Assembly (NCBI GenBank): GCA_946902985.2
Contig: OX336388.2
Coordinates: 125,465,894 to 125,529,893 of the forward strand
DNA: 64,000 bases
Source of the DNA: Meconema thalassinum
Taxonomy: Eukaryota; Arthropoda; Insecta; Orthoptera; Tettigoniidae
Reading direction: 5' to 3'
The notes beneath the pieces were generated by a model. That model made no database searches, was not told where the DNA came from, and saw only the letters and a list, made by a program, of their open reading frames with translations. Shown one piece after another: positions 22,991 through 33,853 of this stretch. Position 1 is the stretch's first letter; every line of letters begins with the position of its first letter. The position numbers and the translations under genes were made by a program.

Positions 22991-25900
22991 ATATTGTACA
23001 TACAAAAGCGAAGGAAAAACATGCAATTATACATATATGCACACACAATATAATCAAACTGTCTTTGCCCAGAAAAAGCAACTGCTGTAGCATTTTCTTG
23101 TGCCTTAAACAACTCCTCCTTACTGCAAGAATCAGGGTAGCATAAGGACTGACACAGCTGCTTTGTTGTCTGTACCTCTCCATATTCACAAAGTGTTGAG
23201 TCTTGTAGGTATCCCCATTTCTTTAGGTTACTCGGTAGCCTTAGTTTTGCCAACACCTGCTCGTACTCTATTTAGTGATTTCCAAGTGGTCCAGTCTAAG
23301 TTGTGTCCAGCTGGTAAGATGATTGATTTTGGCTGCCCACAGTTCTTCTCTGGCTTTGTTGGAGGATGTGTTAAGTGAAGACGTTGACTGTAAAAAACTC
23401 TTCCTAGATGTCAATCTATGTCTTGGAGGAGTATATCCGTGCAGCAGGTGTAGCTCACTTTCTTCTACTTTCTTTCTTTCGGCATTTGCGGCTACTTCCC
23501 GGCGTATTTCAGGGTGACGAATGCCTTCCATGTAGGATAGCTTGTCTACGGGAGTCGGTTTCAGGCATCCTGTAATAAGCCTTGCAATTTCAATAAGGGC
23601 TACGTCAACTTGTTTTGCATGGGCTGATTTCTGCCATACAATGCAGGCATATTCACCAGCGGAGAAACAGAGTGCCATTGCAGAAGTACGGACCACCTGG
23701 GGTTGGGCACCTCAATTATTACCAATGAGCTTCCGAATGATGTTATTTCAGGCTCCCACCTTAAGGCACTACCACCGATAGGTTAACGATATATCTAGGG
23801 CAACTCCAAGGTATTTGGGGGTAAAACAATGCTCCAGTTCGAAGCCCTCCCAAATGACTGTCGGTTTCCTTCCTGCCTGCCGATTTGGAAGGTGCCCTGA
23901 GTTTTCTGTGGGTTCGGCTTCAGGTGGTTCTTGTTGTAGTAATCAGAGAGCTGTTGTAAGCAACTGTTCTGCATCTTCAAAATCATCTGTCTGTACTGTC
24001 AAGGCAAGGTCATCTGCATATATGAATCTTTTGCATGGAAGAGGTCTTGGCTGATCGTTTGTGTAGATGTTGAAGAGCATTGGTGACAATACGCTCCCTT
24101 AGGGTAGACCATTCCTTTGGTTTCTCCATCGACTGTGTCTTCCTCGGAATTCAACATAGAATCTTCGATTGTGTAGTAAGGTGGTAATTATTCTGGTGAA
24201 ACCATAGTCCTTGGTCAATCCATAGATCTTGTGCACCATTATGCGGTGTTGGACTGTATCATAAGCTGATGAAAGGTTGATTAATGCCACCGCTGTGATC
24301 TTCCCCCTTTCAAACCCATCCTCTATGTGTTGAGTTAAGTGAGTTACTTGTGCTGTACAATTACTAAGGGGGCCTAAAACCTGCCTGTTCAGGTATGAGT
24401 AGACTATCAATCTTTGGTGATAACCGGTTCAATAGCAACCTTTCAAATATCTTATAATGATGACAGAATAATGAGTTAGGTTGATAGCTCTGAGGGTCAG
24501 AAGGCTCTTTCCCAAGTTTCAAGATAGCAATTATCTTGGTTTTCCTCCATATCTTCAGAATCTTGTTCTGTTTGAAGCAGTTATTGTAGAGTTCCAGAAG
24601 CCATTTCAGTGTTGTAGGTCCAAAATTCTTTATCTGTTCTATCCGCATGTTGTGCATGCCCTCTGCCTTGTTATTCTTGCATTGTTGTATAGATTTCTGT
24701 AGCTCATTTTCACAAAACAGATTTGAGAACTCATTAGTTCCTAGATGTTCTTTCCTCTGGAACTTAGGCCCTTGCCCTCTTTTGTCTGTTTTACCATTTT
24801 TCATAAGCTGTTGAGGAATTTGGGGTAATCTTTGCATGGGTTTTCTTTTGTGTTGGATCGTTACTCAGGCGTCGTAGAAGACTCTATGCCTTTCGTCTGC
24901 TTTTGGTCATGTCTAGGCCTTCTATCATCTCCATCCACTGAGTTTTCTTACCTTCTGCCACAGACTGAGTAAGTTTTAAAGCAGCATCTGATGTTTTCTC
25001 ACTAAAGGGGTCTTCCTCAAAGAGTTTCATACACGGTATTCTTCTAACAGGTGTGCTTTTTCTTACTTAAGACCAGGAATGTAATCAGTACGGCATCCTC
25101 GTGGAATGGATTTGCAAGATGACTCCTGAACTGCTGCTACAAAGTCATCATACGCTTCAGGACTAGGATTTATTTTCAACACAAGGCTGTCCAGTGTCTG
25201 AGAAAACGTATTCCAGGTTGCTTTCTTGAAATTGTATAGTCTTCTAAATGGAACTGTTTGTGGACTTATAGCTGCAGTAATTTGACATACAATAGGTCTA
25301 TGTTGGGTATTTGGAATTATGAAGCCGTTTCTTCACTGGTGAAAATCAGATCAGGATTGTATCCACGTTTCCAGCATCCACTGTTGAAAGATGGCTTAAG
25401 TTTACTGTCATGAATTAAATGTAGATTGTTGGATTCAGCCCACTGTATCACAGCTTCACCATTTTTATCATCTTCATCGTATCCCAGACACAGTTATGAC
25501 TAAAAATCTCCCAAGATGAAATGGGTTTTCTGATTGTGCATATTAGTTGATTAGTTAAAGATGAATTGTGCACCAGGTGGTTTGTAAACTGAGGTGACTA
25601 TACAATTGTTTAGTTCAACACACAGAATTTCAATAGCATGTTCCTAAGTGAAAGCTGTAGAACGTACTGATAACCCATGTTTAACAAATTCTGCACTACC
25701 ATAATGGTGATGTGGCCTTTCAACTGAAAGGTTCATGCCCTGTACCTTAGGTGTCCTTTGAATTGTATCCCTGTGCATCTCCTGGACACATAAGATATCA
25801 CATTGATATTCTTGACACAGATTTTGAAGGAGTTCTTCTTTAGGTCCGGATATTCCTTCTACGTATATTTATCGATATGATGTTCAAAGCTGGCCTTGAA

Positions 25901-26055
25901 AAATACCGTTTGGATGAAAATAGATAATCACTATACTGTATCTGCTTCTGGATTAGAAGGATCAGCCACCAGGCATTTCGTGGTTGCCCAGGGTATGCGC
26001 GATTGCTTCCTTGTTCCAGTAGGCAATCTTCGGGGAGGCTCCTCTCTTGTACCCC
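22991..26055 (-). mobile_element. LINE E: nearly full-length jockey-type LINE, decayed
   Basis: Minus strand, 5' end near 26050. The AP endonuclease domain (about 25900-25150) shows a catalytic-type CVQEMHRDT, YGSAEFVK and HFILGDF followed by SHN. The reverse transcriptase (24837-23795) shows NNKAEG and IKNFGPTTL, then ALINLSSAYDTV, and the active site YADDLA (YADD at 24009-24020). The C-terminus (23696-22957) has the EYACIVW and LITGCLKPTPVDKL wording typical of insect jockey-like LINEs and a terminal cysteine knuckle. Many frameshifts and stops separate the pieces. It lies tail-to-tail with LINE D and interrupts the minisatellite. Confidence 0.85.
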
Positions 26056-26245
26056 GGAAAATAGGGTGGAAACACAAGAACAACTTCTATGGTGGTATTT
26101 TAAGTGGCATGAGCAGTAATTTGCTCTAAGTGGAAACAAGGTGGCAAATTAGAAACAGCTTCTAAGGTTGTATACAAGCCACATGTAACTTAAGTGACAA
26201 AAAGGGGAAAGAAGGTGGTAAATTAAGCACAACTTCGAAGATGGT
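26056..26245. repeat. Minisatellite block 3 of 5
   Basis: About three units, with AAGGTGGCAAATTAGAAAC and ACAACTTC-type wording. Bounded by LINE E on the left and a SINE on the right. Confidence 0.7.
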
Positions 26246-26559
26246 AGCTGGCACCATGGCGTTGGGGTAGCTCACCTGCCTCTCACGTGGAAGCCCCTGA
26301 CTTGATTCCCGGCTCTATCGGGAACTTTAGAAACTGATGTGAGGGTTGGAATGAGGTACTCTCACTCTTGTGAGGACAATTGAGTAGCTTTCTGACAGTA
26401 AGGCAGTGCCCCAGTCACAGAAATCAAGATTAATTACTAAGGGGGTCTGACGTGCCGACCATGCATCACCCCACAACGTGTAACCCGAATGGCAAGGCAG
26501 CAGTCACTTGGTAGGTCAGGGCCCTTCATGGATTGTGGAACCACAGGATTTGATTTGGT
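26246..26559 (+). mobile_element. tRNA-derived SINE in the minisatellite
   Basis: Plus-strand SINE. The A-box-like part is TGGCGTTGGGGTAGCTC at about 26265, and the B-box-like part is CTTGATTCCCGGC at about 26300. The body contains GTGAGGACAATTGAG wording and ends before GGTTCTAAACTGG, where minisatellite sequence resumes. I could not find an unambiguous TSD, so both ends are approximate. Confidence 0.75.
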
Positions 26560-26628
26560 TCTAAACTGGTATAAGGGGGAAGTGAAATGGTAATTTAAGA
26601 ATAACTTCTAAGATTACATTATTTAAAT
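26560..26628. repeat. Minisatellite block 4 of 5
   Basis: One degenerate unit containing AATTTAAGAATAACTTCTAA. Bounded by the SINE on the left and the foldback element on the right. Confidence 0.65.
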
Positions 26629-26664
26629 GACTCATGGTGGTTCCGTATTGATATGTTAGAATAG

Positions 26665-27512
26665 TTATTAACTAGAAATGAACATCTGCCTGAATCAATA
26701 CTATACAGATAAAATTAATTATTGAATTTGTTTACAGTACATGTTTCGGGGATTAATTATATTTTATCCCATTCATCAGCTGTTGAAAAAACAAAAAACT
26801 AAGCGTAGCACAGTAATAGTGTACGTGTTTAAAACCTTATATGGTGCACCATAAAATTTAGGGTATAAGAATAGATAAACAGATGGTGACGGTGATCAGT
26901 TGCTCGTGAGAAATAGTAGTTCCTTGAAATGGTAGATACGTAACACCAATACTTCACCAATCCGTGTAGCTTTATAACCAATGAAGAGCCTGTATGCTTA
27001 TATCCAAATATGGTCCTTCAAAACAAATCACTTTCTATAGAATAGACAAATCACTTTCTAATAAATGTAACGTTGTCCTAACCACATACACCATATGCTT
27101 TAAACTAACCTATGATCACTTTCCATCACGTCGGGTTTCTTAAAGCCGTTTTGTTTTGCAGGGCCATATTTGGATATAAGCATACAGGCTCTTCATTGGT
27201 TATAAAGCTACACGGATTGGTGAAGTATTGGTGTTACGTATCTACCATTTCAAGGAACTACTATTTGTCATGAGCAACTGATCACCGTCACCATCTGTTT
27301 ATCTATTCTTATACCCTAAATTTTATGGTGCACCATATAAGGTTTTAAACACGTACATTATTACTGTGCTACGCTTAGTTTTTTGTTTTTTCAACAGCTG
27401 ATGAATGGGATAAAATATAATTAATCCCCGAAACATGTACTGTAAACAAATTCAATAATTAATTTTATCTGTATAGTATTGATTCAGGCAGATGTTTATT
27501 TCTACTTAATAA
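26665..27512. mobile_element. Foldback element with 349-bp inverted arms
   Basis: Arms at 26665-27013 and 27164-27512 are inverted copies of equal length with only a few visible substitutions, separated by a 150-bp spacer (27014-27163). The arms contain a GATGAATGGGATAAAATA...CCCGAAACATGT-type stretch. It resembles ends I associate with Penelope-like elements, whose terminal repeats can be inverted; that link is inference. No coding region is present. Confidence 0.85.
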
Positions 27513-27565
27513 CTTCTAAGATGGTATTTAGAGGTACCGTAAATAAAGTGGCAAGTTAAGAAAGC
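27513..27565. repeat. Minisatellite block 5 of 5
   Basis: CTTCTAAGATGGTATTTAGA followed by AAAGTGGCAAGTTAAG. It is the last recognisable unit of the dismembered array. Confidence 0.65.
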
Positions 27566-27607
27566 AATACTATCTGTAAATAAGTTACACAAGTTTTTAC
27601 AAACTTA

Positions 27608-28182
27608 TGTAGCCTATAATCAAATATTGTCGAAAGAGAATCAAAATGAATATTGTCCATTGAGCCATTATAATTAACACATAAAGTGATAAAAATTTCC
27701 TGCATAACTCAACAAATTGCTAGCCTTTCGCCCCAATGTGCCGATTGGGCTCTTCAGTTGGTAAAAGGCACGCCTACCAAGACACGTAGCAGGCACACAC
27801 TGAGAAGGCCATGCGAGACGTGTTGCTACATATGCAGCCACGTCACTCCATTCCAAAATTATAATGGCTCAACGGACAATATTCATTTTGATTCTCTTTC
27901 GAGAACATTTGACTATAGTCAATGCCAAAGCAAGGTTTATTGTTTGGAGTGGAGTTTTTGACTCCCGTGGTACACTGGCATGCTCGTAACGTAGCTGCAT
28001 ATGTAGCAAAGCGTCTTGCATGGCCTTCTCAGTGGGTGCCTGCTACGCGTCTTGGTAGGTGTGCCTTTACCAACTGAAGAGCCCAATTGGCACACTGGGT
28101 GAAATGCTAGCAATTTTCTGAGTTATGCAGGAAATTTTTATCACTTTATGTGTTAATTATGTAGCCTAATCTAAACATTGTA
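27608..28182. mobile_element. Compound inverted-repeat element, X-A-X'-A' architecture
   Basis: Two overlapping palindromes. X at 27630-27675 pairs with X' at 27857-27902 (46 bp, one mismatch noticed). A at 27673-27843 pairs with A' at 27989-28157 (about 170 bp, moderately diverged). A lies exactly between X and X'. The outer edges share an imperfect TATGTAGCCTA...ATTGT direct repeat (about 27606-27630 and 28158-28181). No coding region is seen. Confidence 0.75.
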
Positions 28183-28604
28183 TATACAGTATATCTGTGC
28201 ATAAGTGTGTTACCCATTTAAGATTTGATTGCCGCTGAGCGAGGCTGAGCCAGTGTTAGTTGTTTATTGTAGCAGCTGCCCCGCGGGGCGAAGCGGGGAA
28301 CACAGCGATCACAGAGTGCATTCTGCACATAAGTCAAGCATTGTTGCGTGTCACAGGAGCTCATGTCACCACGGACAGTTAAACAATAACTGAGTCATAT
28401 CCTACTCGCGCTACTGTACCTTTCAACGAAGCAGGCTGACGTGTGACACAAGTAAACGAAGAGATCTCGACCGCCGGCAATCAATTCATGAAAGGGTAAT
28501 CATTCATAAACATCGTACATTAACTCAGCCTAAGTGAGCAGGATCTGAAGAAGAACGCTTCTCATTCGAAACATGTCATCCAATAAAACACCCCATTTTG
28601 TACA
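28183..28604. other. Non-coding; possible terminal part of a retroelement
   Basis: Contains a GC-rich hairpin-like CCCCGCGGGGCGAAGCGGGG at about 28276 and a stretch near 28545-28590 (CTTCTCATTCGAAACATG, then an AATAAA at 28584-28589). The second stretch resembles the arm of the foldback at 26665-27512. A Penelope-type end is possible but unproven. Confidence 0.25.
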
Positions 28605-28843
28605 TAGTACTTGTACTTTGTACTTTGAAGGCTGGCACCATGAAGAAACTAGAGGCATTCAAAATGTGGATCCATCAAAGAATGCTAAAAATATCCTGGA
28701 CCGATGAAGTTACAAACAAAGATGTTCTCAGAAGAGCAAACAGTGATCGTCAACTTTTGTCTGCAATTAAATGTTGCAAGACTGCCATGGGCCTCACACT
28801 CCTGCATCATGTCAAAAAGGTGACAGTCAGTCTGAAAGACTAG
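28605..28843 (+). mobile_element. LINE RT C-terminal fragment
   Basis: Encodes LKAGTMKKLEAFKMW and ISWTDEVTNKDVLRRAN, typical of the segment after the RT catalytic domain in RTE-like LINEs. It is open to 28843, but the last part departs from the family, indicating a frame change near 28780. No catalytic residues remain. Confidence 0.65.
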
Positions 28844-29330
28844 ACTTTGTATCATATTAAATGCTACAAATGCTGAAAAATGCTGGAAAGGCTGGAGGCT
28901 TACTGCTTCGCTCGAAGCCAAAGACTCTTGACATGTTAGAAAATTATCTGCATAGTACTTATCTTGTTTCAGATTACTCGCGAACGGCAAGGGCAAAGCA
29001 AGGTCAAGCGCGCGGGATGACGCACGCTCACCAGATCGCGCGGGGACGTGCCCCTTCCATCCAGTCTAAAAACACTTATAGTGGGCGATGTATTGAAGAT
29101 AGAGATATGCTCTCGCGGACATTTTTGTAGAACTTTTCATGCTGACCAATTCTTACACTCATAGTACCGTATATTGATATTTTTAACGGTTTTCCCAGCG
29201 TAAGCTTAAGAAGCATACGGACGCCAAGTTTGTTTTCGACTTTTTCACTGAAATCGTTACTGTTTGGCTTCCTTTGATCATACATAAATTATTTTCTACA
29301 GAATCTTTCCTTTACAGAATGGTGAAAACC
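28844..29330. other. No gene seen
   Basis: The first 120 bp continue loosely from the LINE fragment. The rest is unique-looking, including a GC-rich patch at 28985-29060. Confidence 0.35.
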
Positions 29331-29379
29331 GCATCAAAATCCATCCAGTGGTTCTCGAGATTACCCGTGACATCCAAGA
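29331..29379. repeat. 49-bp module, inverted copy at 36005-36053
   Basis: From GGTGAAAACCGCATC through CTCGAGATTACCCGT, this module is matched without visible mismatch on the opposite strand at 36005-36053. Similarity continues more weakly for about 25 bp. Wording of this kind recurs in insect TEs (recollection); the parent element is not identified. Confidence 0.6.
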
Positions 29380-29569
29380 ATCGGGGATTTTTGTCTTATA
29401 CTAACAAAGTAGAGATTGTCGGGGAACACATGCACCAAGCGGTACTATGACGTCCCACACCTCAGTGCATCTGGGTACATTTCGTCCTGTCACCATAACG
29501 TAACGCCAGACCCCAGCGTAGCGACGAAGTCGACAAGATCATTTAAAATGATAAAATGACACTGTTTGC

Positions 29570-29970
29570 CAACAAATGGGCATCGCACCCATCACTGAGA
29601 AGACACGGGAAAAGCGTCTCCAATGGTATGGTCATGTCCTGCGTGCTGCACCAGGAACAGTTGCCAATTTCATCCACTCATTTGAAATTAATGGGCAATG
29701 TCCACGTGGACGTCCAAAGCAGCGCTGGCATGACACAGTAAATGCTGACATGAAGACTCTCAACTTAAGACCACAAGATGCCCAAAATCGTACAAACTGG
29801 CGGGGCAAGATCAAAATTGGGGACCCTGCACCAGCAGGTAAACGCTGGAAGAAGAAGATTTAGAAGCAAAAAATACCAGTTGCTTCAACTAATATTGCAA
29901 GGCAAAATAGATGGCTGGCCAGGACGTGGCAGAAGACAAATGTCATGGATTCAGAACATCGAGTAGTCAG
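29570..29970 (+). mobile_element. LINE RT C-terminal fragments
   Basis: From 29576 the reading gives ITEKTREKRLQWYGHVLRA, then RGRPKQRWHDTV and DPAPAGKRWKKK, the extreme C-terminus of an RTE-like LINE, ending at 29863. Immediately after (29908-29966) a second short piece, WPGRGRRQMSWIQN, looks like the same region of another LINE. Both are 5'-truncated and have no catalytic motif. Confidence 0.65.
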
Positions 29971-30085
29971 GAATTCGATCTGCAGGAGAATCGTACCGGC
30001 TTGCCGTAGATATAAACACCTTTTCCCTGCTGATCTCCAACGTTCGGTGCCCCGAACATGGCACTTGAGGAAGATTTTGTTAATA

Positions 30086-30950
30086 TAAGGTGCATTCAAA
30101 AAGTAGCGAGCCGGAGGCATAATTACAGAAACCAGTACCTGTATGTTAGAAGTATTGGCTCTGGCTGTTGAGGCACTTCTCCCACTGTGACACGAGGCAG
30201 TGATTGGCTGTCTCATAAAATTCCCTGGGCTGCGATGTGTACCAGTTCCGCACGTACAGCTGGACGTCGGCGTCCAAGGTGAATCATTGGCCCCGCAGAG
30301 CCCTTATCAGGGGAACAAACATGGCGTATTCACAGGGAGAGAGGTCTAGACTGTATGGAGGGTGGCAGAGAACCTCCCATTTGAATTTCTGCAGGAGTGC
30401 CGCGACTGTATTGGCCGTATGAGGTCGTGCATTCTCGTGGAGTGACCACGGCGGCTATGGCGATCACTGTCACTCGGCGGTCCTGGTTAATGAGTGCATC
30501 AACCAGCTGGATGTTGTCATCGGTAATGCAGGGGGGTGCCCCGGACCGGGCATCATCGGCTAACGACACTCGTCCTTCCCTGAAGCGCTTGTGCCACGCC
30601 TTGACCCTAGCAAGGGACATGCAGTGCTCGCTGTACACTTGTGACATTCGGCGATGAATGTCCGTTCCCCCTACTCCTTCCGCTGTTAGAACCCGAACAA
30701 CACCGCTTTGCTCTTCGGTTGACGCTTCCATGTCACTGTTTGCAATGCGACTGGCAGCGTTGGACGATTGATGCATCCTGCTGCTTGCTTTGTATCATCA
30801 CGTGACGTGCACGCATGCCCTCTAGCAACGGGCTGTGACCTTCCACGCTCTGGTCAGAACCACACCTCGTTACACACGCCACAATTAGCCGATGTCGTCA
30901 CCGGTTTGCGCATTCCAGCCTCTGGCTCGTTACTTTCTGAACGCCCCTTA
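30086..30950 (-). mobile_element. Internally deleted mariner element with TIRs and TA target site
   Basis: Left TIR TAAGGTGCATTCAAAAAGTA at 30086 and right TIR ending 30950 (complement TAAGGGGCGTTCAGAAAGTA) are followed by GAGCC-type sequence. TA dinucleotides flank it (30084-30085 and 30951-30952). On the minus strand the ORF at 30330-30776 has the helix-turn-helix half (VRVLTAEGVGG, AWHKRFREGRVSL). It then jumps directly to LHENARPHTANTV and, in another frame, the final catalytic region HPPYSLDLSPCEY. The first catalytic aspartate region is missing, a deletion of the core, and stops follow. Dead, but with ends preserved. Confidence 0.85.
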
Positions 30951-31039
30951 TAAATTAAGAGCGTGTTATTTTGAAATAATAGCTTATTTCTTTCAGTTTA
31001 GGGCATGTTTCCCACCCATTGTAATTGGGCACAATTTGG

Positions 31040-31235
31040 GTTGACCAACTGGAAATCTATCCTTAATAAATTAAGAAAGGGGCAGTTAAGGGTTTTTCAT
31101 AATATAGGGGAAATCAGTACAAAAATCCATCTTGTTGAAACACTCATGTTTTCTGTCTTCTCACATGGCTGCAAATCATGGAGCCTCAAGGACAGAGACA
31201 TGCAGTGTATTTATGCATTAAGAATGAGAATATTT
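31040..31235 (+). mobile_element. LINE RT C-terminal fragment
   Basis: Encodes KIHLVETLMFSVFSHGCKSW and SLKDRDMQCIYALRMRIF, the post-catalytic segment of a LINE RT. It is truncated on both sides; no tail or TSD was identified. Confidence 0.65.
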
Positions 31236-31329
31236 TATTCACCAATGATCATTTACATGAAATAGTTTTCATCATTCATGGTACAATGTTATTACTAGTG
31301 TACTCTATACACGGTGATTCTTATTAACG

Positions 31330-31838
31330 GCGGCTTCGGTGGCGTAGTCATGCTGAGCTTCTATGCCCAAGATTGCGGGTTCAAATCCGGCCGAAGTCGG
31401 TGGATATTTTAAGAGCGTAAGAAATCCCTCAGTATGCCTTCTTTCGGAGGGGAAGTAAAGCCGGCGGTCCCATGTCATAGATTTATGGCATGTTAAAGAA
31501 CCTTCCACTAATTACACCTGTGTGAAGCTAAATTGTATAGGTTAAGAATGTAAACAACGCTCTTAGGTTGCTACGTTCGTTGCCAAGAGCCGACTGCGGT
31601 GGCGTCTGGTAGCTAAGTTCTTAACTAGTAGTTGTTGATGGTGGCGTTTGGCGTCAAAAGTAGGAACTATTTGAAAAATTCAGAAGGCTGCAGTCATACT
31701 TGAATTAAAAAACAGAAACACACACACTGATACAGTCACCACAATTAACAGCGGTTATCAGACAGATTCTACACACACCCAAAACACGGGGCTACATGAC
31801 CATGTTGTCGCAGCCCCTAAACTTAGGAACCAACCAAC
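31330..31838 (+). mobile_element. Long tRNA-derived SINE (509 bp) with perfect 13-bp TSD
   Basis: Head with A-box-like GGTGGCGTAGTCATGC and B box CGGGTTCAAATCCGG. Identical attcttattaacg lies at 31317-31329 and 31839-31851. The 3' end reads AACCAACCAAC-like. At 509 bp it is longer than the other SINEs here and may be a dimer: GCGGTGGCGTCTGGTAGC at about 31594 resembles a second A-box region. Confidence 0.8.
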
Positions 31839-31851
31839 ATTCTTATTAACG

Positions 31852-32639
31852 TTTAAAACTCTCTGTAGCGACGTAGATGGCATTGAGACAAGTAATTTGA
31901 TATAGGACACTTAGAGTCGCAAGTGTCCGGAAATACCTTAAAAGTGAACCACAACTGTTAAACATATGACATCATCAGGTGACGGCTCAGCTCGAGCGGT
32001 CAGGCCCGTGCTCCCTTACGCACACCAAAGCAAACGTTGAATATCATATCACTCTGGTTCCGTGTCTTAATGTCAACAAACAATCTGCTTCCACTTGAAA
32101 GGAGAAGAGAGAGGACAAAGAAAACTGATGGATTGGCCCCGGATTTGAACCTCGAACCCCACGCTTCCGAGTCACAAACGCTTGGGATATCAATGTTTCC
32201 TTTATTTTGAGTGTTGTGATGGTGTATGTTTTCCCTAGTGATCAGTTCACTTAAATTGTTTTTGACATACAGTAACAAGATGAAAATATATAGATTTGTA
32301 ATTGTTAATATTTTAAGTCTTAATAAAAAGGGTATGACAGCAACACATTATGGACATATGGTGAGTGACCCCATAATGGCAGCCCATAAGAAATGTGGGA
32401 CTGAAAGAGTCCTAAATATGCCTTTCACAGATAGTCTTTAATTCCCTTAATTTCCACATGAGATAAGAAACCAGAATACCCTTTTACAGACATGATTGAT
32501 GTGTACTTCCCAGTTAAATTTGGAATCGAATCATGCTTTGGTGCTGACGCAGAATACTGTGCGTAAAATGGACTAAAAAGAGAACTAATATGTCCATTAT
32601 TGAAGACCTTAACATGTTCTAGTGTCAACCAAAATATAT
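31852..32639. other. No gene; partial SINE relic near 32120-32190
   Basis: On the minus strand, 32120-32185 contains a tRNA-like stretch with GTGACTCGGAAGCGTGGGG and GAGGTTCAAATCCGG (B box), a SINE head fragment. The remainder has no recognisable feature. Confidence 0.45.
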
Positions 32640-32652
32640 TGTGAGAAGAGAT

Positions 32653-32865
32653 TAAAAAAAACTTTCTTCGACTTTTCCCAATTAATTTGGGTTGCCGGAG
32701 CCAACCAGGCTCATTTTGGTTTTGGCCAGGGATTTAAGGCCGGATGCCCTTCCTGACGCTACGTGATTTTTCAGGTGAAAATTCCACCCCGCTGTCACCG
32801 GGATTCGAACCCCGGCCGCCCGGGTGAAAGATGAGCAGCTAAGCCACTGCGCCATCACGCTCCCC
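32653..32865 (-). mobile_element. tRNA-derived SINE with perfect 13-bp TSD
   Basis: Minus-strand SINE of 213 bp. A box GATGGCGCAGTGGC, B box GGGGTTCGAATCCC, then a body with GGAAGGGCATCCGGCC and a T-rich stretch that is its A-rich tail on the minus strand (32653-32662). tgtgagaagagat is repeated at 32640-32652 and 32866-32878. It sits inside an older LINE tail. Confidence 0.9.
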
Positions 32866-32878
32866 TGTGAGAAGAGAT

Positions 32879-33060
32879 ACCTGAGGAAAATAATCATGGA
32901 TGGGAAGATAGTGGGTATGAGACCAAGGGGGAGAGCAGCAAACAGGCGGATAGACAATGTTTATCTCTTCAGTATGTTTTAAGAAAGGCTGGAAACGGTG
33001 TGGAATGTTGCTGCTTAGTTCATGGGGTCACAATGCACAGCAATGAGTAAAACGACTTGT
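32879..33060 (+). mobile_element. LINE 3'-end fragment interrupted by the SINE
   Basis: Encodes MDGKIVGMRPRGRAANRRID, the basic C-terminus of a LINE RT, and continues to about 33060. Its upstream continuation lies left of the SINE (before 32640). No catalytic motif. Confidence 0.5.
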
Positions 33061-33302
33061 GATGATGGGAGAGACAAGGTGGCAATTGACCCCAGAACGG
33101 TAGCGCTAATTGCAACGTTGTTATCGGTGGCTCTTCTCATCGACGACGACTACTATTCTAGGAACTTTTTATTTCACTCTCTAGGCTAGCGGAATGGAGA
33201 CTGTCTTAGAATAATTTTGTTTGATTTTTGTTAATTATTTCTTTTGGGGGGGGGATTTTATTAATAGTTTATTTATTTGGAATTTTTGAGCTTCTTTTCA
33301 CT

Positions 33303-33822
33303 AAAACGATGGTATATTGGCTTTCACGGCCAGTGAATTAAAACTCAGCAATTCTTCTAGGTTTGTGCCGTGTCTTGTGTGGGGTTTCACCTAGGACACC
33401 AAGGGGACACCACCCGGACCCCCACAGGAGTAACGAACTGCGTGCTACCTCCCTTTATATTAGGTGCAACTGCACCACTTGACTGCTAGAACTAAAAGGT
33501 CAAGCAGCCTTAACCTCCCTATGAAGGCTTCCAAAACGATGGTATATTGGCTTTCACAGCCAGTGAATTAAAACTCGGCAATTCTTCTAGGTTTGTGCCG
33601 TGTCTTGTGTGGGGTTTTGCCTAGGACACCAAGCTGGCTCATCGGCGGGCTCTTGGTGTCCCCGCCTTGACCCCCACAGGAGTAACGAACTGCGTGCTAC
33701 CTCCCTTTATATAAGGTGCAACTGCTTCACTTCACTATGTTTGACTAATTGTGATTGTTTTCTTTTTGGATTTTTCTACTTTTGATTTTTTGAGCTTTTT
33801 TTGAAAAAATTTTGATTTTCCT

Positions 33823-33853
<31 letters not shown>

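Noticed and set aside
33829..33853. AT-dinucleotide run as a regulatory or replication feature.
   Set aside because: A simple microsatellite in the spacer of a foldback element; no supporting context.
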